A DNA stretch of 64,000 nucleotides from Thetidibacter halocola (GTDB lineage: Bacteria; Pseudomonadota; Alphaproteobacteria; Rhodobacterales; Rhodobacteraceae), in assembly GCF_018224955.1 (NCBI RefSeq), contig NZ_JAGTUU010000010.1:124001-188000 (forward strand). The letters run 5' to 3'. Below are positions 45,901 through 54,900 of the stretch, piece by piece (the stretch's first letter is position 1; every line of letters begins with the position of its first letter). The notes beneath the pieces were generated by a model. The model was not told the DNA's origin. It did not search any database and saw only the letters and a list, made by a program, of their open reading frames with translations. A program made the position numbers and the translations under genes.

Positions 45901-48900
45901 TGCACCCGCGACGCCCACCGCGCCGTTCAGGCCCGAACCCTGCGAGAAGGCCACGCTGACCGCGAAGGTCACCGCCTCGATGGCGGCGGCGTCGGAGCTT
46001 TCCGGGGCGCCGTCCGGGTCGAAGGCATAATTGGTCGCGGTCGGGTTGAAGTTGATGCCGCCGTCTTCCTCGCGCTTGAACTGGTGGTTGGCGCCAACCG
46101 CGCTCAGATCCTGGCCATTGCCGATATCGACGATGCCGCCCTTGTTCAGCTGGAAGGTGCCGGCGGCCAGGTTGATGTTGGCGATGGTATAGGTCTCGCC
46201 ATCCACCAGGCCGGCGATGCTGGTGCCGCCGCCATTGTTGTAGACGACCTCCTCGCCCGCGACGAGATCGGCGACCTTGTTGCCGACGAAGATCGTGTTG
46301 GCCGCCTGGTTGACCGGCGCGCGCTTCAACTGGTGAGCATTGCCGAGGGTCGACAGGTCCTGCGCGTCGGCGAAGTCGATGATGTCGCCCAAGTCGTCCT
46401 TCAGTTGGATCGAGCCGGTCGGGCCCTGTGCGACTGTGTAGATCGCGCCCTGGGTCAGCCCGCCGATGCTGGTGCCGCCGCCATTGTCGTAGATCACCTG
46501 GTCACCGTCACGGAACGGCGTCTCGGGCGTGCCGACATAGATCCGATCCTCGACCTGGTCGACCACCAGCTTGTCGGTCAGCGCGTATTGGCCCGCCTGC
46601 GGCAGCGCCGTCGCCTCGAGAAGAAGGCCGCCGGTTCCGTCGACGGTGCTGTCCTGGATCAGCGCCTGGGTGACGTTCTGCACGTCGTTGCGCGTCAGCG
46701 ACAGGCCAAGGCCGAGGCCCAGACCGGACGTGCCGCCGGCAGAGATCGACAGGGCCACCGCACCCGACAGCGCGCTGATATGCGCGCCGTCCTCGGCCAC
46801 GACCGAAATGTCGCCCGTTGCGTCGACGGTGGTGTCCTGCAAGGTCGCCAGCGTCGTGTTCTCGATCTCGTTGAACGAGAAGCTGCCCGCTACCCCCACG
46901 GCCAGGTTGCTGCCCGATCCGGCCGACACGGCGCCGGCAAGGCCCACGGTCAGCGCGTCGATGTCGGTGCTGGAGCCTGCGAATACATCCAGGTTGCCCG
47001 GCGCGGTCATCGTCAGCGATCCGCCGATCACGCCCGCCGTGGTGGTCGAGCCGATCTCGTTCACCGCGACCGCCGCGCCCATCGCGCCCGCGCCGCTGTC
47101 CAGTGAGATGGCGATCGCGACGCCGCCGGCATCGGCGTTGATGCGCGAACTGTCGCGCGCGTCGAAGCTGGTCGCGCCGCCGATGGTCAGCGTCGCGTCC
47201 TCTGCCGTCGCCCGCGCCTCGGACGTGACGAGGTTGACCGTCACCGCACCTGCGCCCGACAGGGCGTATCCGTCGGTCGAGAACCCGACCGCCCCGGCAA
47301 AGGCCAGCGCATCGCTTTCGGCGGCATTGTTGGCTGTCACCGTCAGGCTGTCGCCGGACAGACTTCCCCCGTGGATGCCCGCGACAACCGAGTTCTCGAT
47401 CACCGTCACGGCCACCGAGACGCCGATGGCGATGGCGTCGCTGTCGTCACCCGCCGCGATGGCGATGGCAACGCCGCCGGAATCCGCCTCGATGTGGCTG
47501 TCGTCGCGGGCCGCAAGCGACACGTCGCCGCCCGCCGTCGTGACCGCGTCGGTCAGCACCGCGCGAACGTTGGTCTTGATCGTGTTGCCGATGCCCGAAC
47601 CTGCGCCGGACAGAGCCGAGGAGGACGAACTGTCGGATTCACCCGAAACCGAGGACGTGCCGCCCGACGCGCCACGCGCACCACCGCCAGCCGAAGGCTG
47701 ATCGACGCCGCCAGCGCTCTCCGTCGCGCTTTCTTGCGAAAGGATGCCGCCGTAATCCAGTGCGCCGCCGGGCACGCCGCCACCGCCGCCACTGCCGCCG
47801 ATACCGCCACCTGCGTCCTGTTCGTCGCTGCCACCCTCGCCCGTTCCGGTCGAGACGCCGACAGCGACGCCGATGGTCACGGTGTCGACATTGCTGGCCG
47901 CGCGTGCGTCAAGCTGGATGTCGTCGGCGATGTTGATGACATGGCCACCCTCACCCTCGGCATGGACCACACGGTCGACCACCTCGACCGAGACGGCGCC
48001 GCCGATGGCCGTGCCATCGCCTGCGTTCACCGCGACTCCGCCGACGATGTTCTCGACCTCGGTCCGGTCGACCGCCCGCAGCAGCAGGTCCTGACCGGCA
48101 TTCGCGCCGCCGTTCAGCGGGTTCACGTCCACGCCGCTGTCCAGGTAGGCGCGCGTCTTGCCCTTGTGCACGCCGACCGCCGCCGACAGCGCCACGCTGA
48201 CGGTCCCCAGCGAGGCCGAGGCGCCGATGGCGAGGTGGAAATGCTCGGCCAGCGAGGTCGCCGACAGCAGCACGCCGCGACGCGCCTCCGTGCCCTGTTC
48301 CAGCTTGCCCGCATTCTCGACATAGACGCCGTCATTCACGTCCAGTGCAGCGCCCGCTGCATCGGCGGTTGCCGTCACGTCCTCGCCCAGGAAGGCCAGC
48401 GTGTTGTCGATATCGACCACCACGACGACCGACGCACCGATGCTTTCCTCGTTCAGCGACAGCGCGCCGGAACCGGACCGCGCGTCCATCCGCGTGACGC
48501 TGTCGGCGGAGACCAGCAGGCTGCCGCCCGCATCCACCGTCGCGGTGCCCGCGGCCGGGGTCTCGCCGTCACCCAGCAGATCGGCATCCTCGCCGACATA
48601 GGCCAACGTGTCGGTGATCAGCACGGTAACGGCCAGGCCGCCCGCAACGGCGGTGGAATCGCCCGCGCCGATATTGACGACCAGCGTCCCCAGATCCTCT
48701 ACCGACGAGGCTTCGACCCGCGTCGATCCCCCCGAGACGATCGTCGTCGGGTTCAGCGCATCGTCCGAGGCCAGCACCCGCGCCTCGGTGTTCTTGATCA
48801 GCACCGTCACGTCCAGACCGACGCCGATGCCCTTGCCGTCCAGCGACAGGCCCAGCGCGCCAGCATAGGTGCGGATCGCCGTGTCGTCTTGCGCAAGGAT

Positions 48901-51900
48901 CGCCACGTCGCCCAAGGTCGCGGTCACGGCCGCGCCGCGGCCCACCTCGGCCACCGTGTCGGAGAGCATGACGTTGACCACGCCCGACCCGGCGCCGCCA
49001 TCGCCGCCCGACGAGATGCCCGCGCCGATCACCAGTGCCGTGGCCTTCAGCCCGGTTTCGCTGTCGATGTTGGAATTCAGCTCGGGCAGGATGATTTCCA
49101 GCGTCTTGAGTTCGCTTTCCGCCATCACCGTGACGTCGTCCGAGGCGGTAACGGTCACATCGTCGCCGATCCGCGCCAGCGCCGAGGTCTCGGTGACGTT
49201 CACGCCCACCGCCGCACCGACGCTCTTGGAGCCGGAACCCGAGGTGATCGAGGCCGCGGCCCCGCCGGCCAGCGTCTGCACGCCGAAGACATGGCGCGCC
49301 TCGACGGTGACGTCGCCCGACAGCGCCTCTGCGGTGGCATCGTCGCCGATCTCGGCGCTGGCATCCGACAGGATCACGTTGACCGCCGCCGCGCCCGCGA
49401 CCGAGGTCGTGTCGCCGCTGCCCGTCTGGGTCGACCCCGCGCCCGCAAGCGCGGTGGCCCGGAAGCTGGACTCGGCGTCACTTGCGCCGGTGCCCGCCGC
49501 CACGCGCACCGACCCGCCGGTGACATCCGCCCCCGCACCGATCCGCGCGTCGGCATCCATTACCGCAACGTTGACCGCCACGGCCGCGCCCACATTGGTC
49601 GAGCCTTTGCCGCTGTCGCCCTCGCTGCCGGCCTCGGTCAGGGCAAGCCCGATGGCCTGCGTGTCGACCGTGGCCGCCGAGGTCGCCTCGACCGCGACAT
49701 CGCCCGAAGCGTCAACCGTGACGCCATCGGCGATGGTGGCCGAGACGTCGCTGACATTGATCGTGGCACCGATGGACGCGGCCACGCGCACCGTGGCGCT
49801 GCTGGTTTCCTGCGACGCCGCCTGGCCCGAGCCACCCTGCTCGCCGGGATTGGACGTCTGGTCGGCGGCGGTGTCGTTGGCGCCACCCACGGCGCTGCCG
49901 GGTTGCGGCGTTTCCAGTGACTGGCCCGATTGCGACGAAGCGAAATCGGTCTGGTTCTGGCTTTCCCCGTCGGCGGTGTTGCCGCCCTCGTCTTCCTGCT
50001 TGGCGCCGGTGGCCGAGGCCGAGGCCACGGTTTTCGCCGTCACGCCCAGGTCGGCAGAGACGGTCACGCCACCCGCCGTCGCGGCACCGGTCGAGACGTC
50101 ACGCCCCAGCAGCGCGTCGGCGTCGTCATAGTACCAGCCCATCGCCACGGCGATGCCCACGCCGGTCTCGCCGCCCTTGGTGTCGGCGTCGCCCAGCGTG
50201 ATCGCGTCCTGCACCGAGCTTGCCGTCACCGTCAGGTCGCCCGCCACGTCCAGCGCGCCCGCACCTCCCGCGCCGGCCTCGGCCCTTGTCTCGTTCAGCG
50301 TGACGGCCAGCGCCACGACGCCGCCCACGTTGGTGCCGCTGCCGGTGACACCGGCCTTGGCCAGCGTGGCGGTCGCGTGATCGCCGTTGGCGGTGATCGC
50401 AAGGTCCTCGGCCCCGGTCAGGCCCGCTTCGCCCGAGAAGGTCGCAAAGGCGTCGCGGTCGACCACGTTCAGCGCGACCGACAGGCCCACGCCCGTGCTC
50501 TTGCCGCTGGTGTCGGCATTGGGGATCGCGCGGGCCAGCGCATAGCTGCCGCTGTCGGCGGTCACGGCGGAGGCCCCGGTGCCGGGCACAGTAATGTCGA
50601 CGTCGGAGCCAACCGTGGCAAACGTATCCTCGAAGGCGAAGTTCAGCGCGACCGACCCGGCCACGCCCACGTCGCCGCCACCCGCGCCCGAGCGCGCCAC
50701 GGCCCCTGCGCCATGCGTGGTGTCGAGCAACTTGTGCTCGTCGCCCGTGCCCTTGGAGGTCAGCGTGATGGTCTCGCCCTTCAGCGCCTTTTCACGGGTC
50801 TCGGCCAGCGCCAGCTTGCCGTCGCCATCGACCACGACGAAATAGGTCTCGCCATCGGTCAGCCCGCCGATGGCGGTGTTGCCCGCGTCGCCCTTGGAAT
50901 ACTGGACCGCCATGCCGGTCAGCAGGCTGCCGCTTTCCTCGAACGCCACCTCGAAGCGCGAGAGGTTCGGATCGAAGGTCACGTTCTCCTTGCCGGTGCG
51001 CTGCAGCACATGCGCGCCGCCGATGGTCGACAGGTCCTGGTCGTCGCCGAAATCGACGATCTCGTCCGAGCCGTTCTTCAGCTGGATCAGGCCATTGTCC
51101 TTCAGGACGACCTTGTAGGTATCGCCGTTGGTCAGCCCTTCGATATCGGTGCCGCCGCCATTGGAATAGGTGATCTCCTCGCCGTCCTCGAAGGCATCCT
51201 CGGGCGCGCCGGTGAAGATCGTGTTGGCTTCCTTGTCGACGGTCTTGAGCTCGGTGACTTCAAGGCCGGTCTTGCGCTCGGCCCGGCCCGCCTCGACCTT
51301 GACGCCATCGGCGGTGACTTGCGCGCGGTCCAGCGTGGCGAGATTGTCCAGCGTCGAGACGTTGATCGCCAGAGCCGCTCCCACGGCAGTGCCGTCGTCG
51401 AAGGTCACGGCAGAGCCGTCGGCAAAGGCGTTTGCGTCGTCATTGGCCTTTGTGGCAACCGACACGCCTTCGCCCGCCTCGATGGCCAGGTTGGGATTGA
51501 CGCCAGACGCCAAAAGCGTGGCGGCAATATCGGTGATCGAAATGTTCACCGCGATGGCCGCCGCGACCGAGACATTGCCGGAACTGTCGTCCGAGGTCGC
51601 CGCATCGGGGCTTTCGGCCTCGTCACCGGTGCCGGTGCGGCCGGATCGGTCGTTGGCCTCGCCCACGCGGCTGTCAACCTGGGTCTGGGCGTTCTCGTCC
51701 TCGCCCTCGCCGGTGCCGGAATCGCCCTCTTTCTTGGCGCCCGCCGACGAGGCGCGCGCATCGGTGCGCGCCAGCACGAGACCCGTGGCCAGTGCGGACA
51801 CGGCCCCGCCCGTCACGAGGTCGCGCGCGATGTCGGCACGGACGGTGTCAAAGGCGACGGTCACGCCGATGGCCGCGCCGACACCGATGTTCGTGCCCTT

Positions 51901-54900
51901 GGCCGCGCCCTTGGTCAGCGTGACGGTGGAGGCGTCGAGTTTCGCCTCGACCGAAAGGTCGCCCGCGATTTCCAGCGCGTTGACCCCGAACGGAATCCGG
52001 GCGTGCACGTCGTTTTCGGCCACGACGACGGCCACGATCGGCGCGACGGCGGTGCCGCCCTCGGTGCCGCCCGTGACCTTTGTGTCCATCCTGTGCTTGC
52101 TGTCGGCCTTGACCGTGACATCTCCCGCGCCGGGAACGCCGGTCGAGCCGATCGTCGCGCCGCCGAGGATCTCGGCGATGGTGTCCATGTCGGCATAATG
52201 GACCGCGATGGAGGCGCCGACGCCCACGGTGTCGCTGTCGTCGTTGCCGCCCTCCTCACCTTCCTCGGCCGCGGCCGCTTCGCCCTCTTCCTGGTCGGCG
52301 ATGGCGGAAACCTTGCTCTGGATATCGGACAGCGCGATCACCTCGACCGCGCCGATATCGGTGCCGCCATCGCTGCCGTCACGCGCGGTCAGCACGGCGT
52401 TGTCGGACAGGAAGGCATGGGTCTCGATCCGCGGCAGGCTCAGGACAAAGCTGCCCGCGATGGAGACGCTACCGCCCGAGGCGCCCGACTTGGCCTTCGA
52501 CTCGATCTTGTGGGTCTTGTCGCCGTCATTGTCGAACATGCCGGCGGTGACGGCGATGCCGTCGCCCGTCACGTCAGCATCACCGATGGACGAAACGATG
52601 GAGCCGGTGGCAAAATTCAGCACGACCGCCGCGCCGACCGTGGCGCTTTCGCCCTTGGAGGCAGAACCATCCGCCTCGCCCAGCGCGTCCATGTTGCCCA
52701 GCGCCGAGACGGCGACCGCGCCCTGTGCGTCGAGTGTCGCATCCCCGTCGATGGTGGCCGAGACGTCAAGGAAACCGGCATTGATGGCCAGTGCCGCCGC
52801 GACCGTCACCGAGCCGTCGGAACTGGCCGCATCATCCGGTGCCTCGTCCGCTCCGGTGCCTTCGCCGGTGCGGCTGGCGGCCTCGGAATTGGCGTGTTCG
52901 GCCTGGCGGTCGGCCTGTTCGTCCACGCTTTCGCCGGAGGCGGCGTTGCCGCCGCCATCCGCCTCTTCGGACCCGGCAGCCGAGGCGGCGGCCTTGGTCG
53001 TGCTGGCGGCGGCGCCCTCGGCAAGGACGGTCACACCGCCGCCCGAGGTCACGTCGCGGGTCAGCGTCGCACTGACATCGTCATCCGCCCAGGTAAAGCC
53101 GATGCCGATTCCGACAGCTGCATCGCTGCCCTCGGCGTCGCCCTTGGCCACCGTGACGGTGTCGGCGACGTGACGGGCGTGGATCTTCAGATCGCCGCCG
53201 ATATCCAGCCCCGATGCCGCCGGCCCGTCGACCCGCGCATTGGTGTCGTTGTTGGCGACCGAGATCGCAACCACCGGCGCGACCGCCGTGCCGCCCTCGG
53301 CGCCGCCTTCGGCCTTGCTGTGCAGGCCATACTCGGACTCCGCCTCAAGCGTCAGGTCGTCGAGTTCCTCTCCTGCCACGGTGGACAGGCTTGCGCCCGC
53401 GTCCAGCGTCGCCGCCGTATCGTGATTGGCGAGGTTGAGCACAAAGCTGGCCCCGACGCCGACATTCCCGGCCCCGGCCTGCTGCGCGCCCGCGTCTGCG
53501 GCGGCAAAGGTGGCCGTCTCGGCGCGAACCGTGACCGCGCCCTTGTCGCTGTCGCCGTCCGAACCCTCGACCACGCCCAGCACGGAGCCGGTGGTGACCC
53601 CGGCATCGGTGTCGGCGGTATGCGCGTTGATCGCCAGTGCGCCTGCGACTCCGATATCGCCATCCGAGGCGCCCGAGGTCGCATCCGCGGCCGACCGTCC
53701 GACCGCGTCGATCAGCGACCCGTCACCGGTGCCGGTAACGGTGACTGCCTTGCCGTCGCGCGCATCGTCGTAGCTGGCCGCAAGGCGGAAATCGCCATCC
53801 TCCTCGAGGATCGCGAAATAGGTGGTGTCGTCGGTCAGACCCGGAATCGCGGTCCCGCCGCCATCGCTGTAGCGCAGCGCATCACCCGTGCGCAGGCGGT
53901 CCTTGTCGGTCGAGGCCAGCGTGAAATGCGAGCCCTCGGAATCGAAGGTGACGGCATCCTCGCCGGTTTTCGTCAGCGTGTGGGCATTGCCCGCCGGTGC
54001 CGTGGTGAAGTCGATGGCGGTGCCCGCGTTCGCGTCGACCTCGGAGGCGGCCAGCTGGATCTTGCCATCGTCCTTCCTGATGACCCAGACCGACCCTTCG
54101 GTGACGGCGCCGATGGCGGTGCCGCCCGCGGCGGAATAGGTCACCTCGTCGCCGGTCGAGAATTTCGCCGCGTCCTCGCCCAGGAAGATCGTGTTATCGT
54201 CCAGGTCGACGATGCCGTTGGTCTCGACCGACAGGTTCAGCGTCTTCTCCAGCATCCCGGCCTCGACGGTGATCCCGTCGGCGGTGATGTCGGCCCCGTT
54301 CGTCAACGCGCGCGTCGTGACGTCAGAGACGTTGATCGCCGCCGCCGCGCCGATGGTCGCGCTCTGGCCCTTGCTGGCGGACCCGTCCGCCACGGCCTGC
54401 GAATCCACGTTCGAAAGCGCGCGGAAGCTGGCCGGGCCGTCCGCCGTCACCGTGATCGCGGACCCAAGGTCGGTCTCGACCGTCGCGGTCTGCACATTGA
54501 TGCTGATCGCCGCCGCGACCGACATCGACCCGTCGCTGGTCGAGGCGTCAGGCGCGGCAGGTGTGCCGGAGCCAGACCCGGTGCGTTCGGTCGCCTGGTC
54601 GTTGGCGAAACCGGTCTGGTCCTGCGCCTGCTGGTTGACCGCGTCATCGTCGGCGGTCGAACCGCTGTCGTCTTCCTCGGCGCCCGAGGCGGCCGCCGTC
54701 GCGGAGGACTTGCTGCGCATCGCCCCCGTGGCCAGCATCGCGACCGCGCCGCCCGAGGCCGCCACGTCGCGCAACAGGCGCACGGTCGAGCCCTGCTCGT
54801 CGATGGCCAGCGCAAAGGACGCGCCCACGGCGGTCGAGCCGCCCTCGGCATCGCCCTCGGCCGCGGTGTCGGACGAGGAGTCATGCGCCGAAGTCATCGA

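Larger units (their letters stand above)
32840..54170 (-). repeat. Dispersed NGGGT-x-IxGL modules in the giant gene
   Basis: About ten copies of a roughly 35-55-residue module with the pattern (V/I/T)-Y-x-N-G-G-G-T-x-I-x-G-L-x-x-G-x-x-Y-x-V-x(5-8)-I-x-L. Sites are near 54,145-54,050, 53,880-53,775, 51,175-51,070, 50,910-50,795, 46,500-46,390, 46,245-46,140, 37,300-37,220, 37,060-36,960, 36,650-36,520 and 32,960-32,840. Several occur as tandem pairs. The span given covers the first to the last copy; other repeats lie between. Confidence 0.65.
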
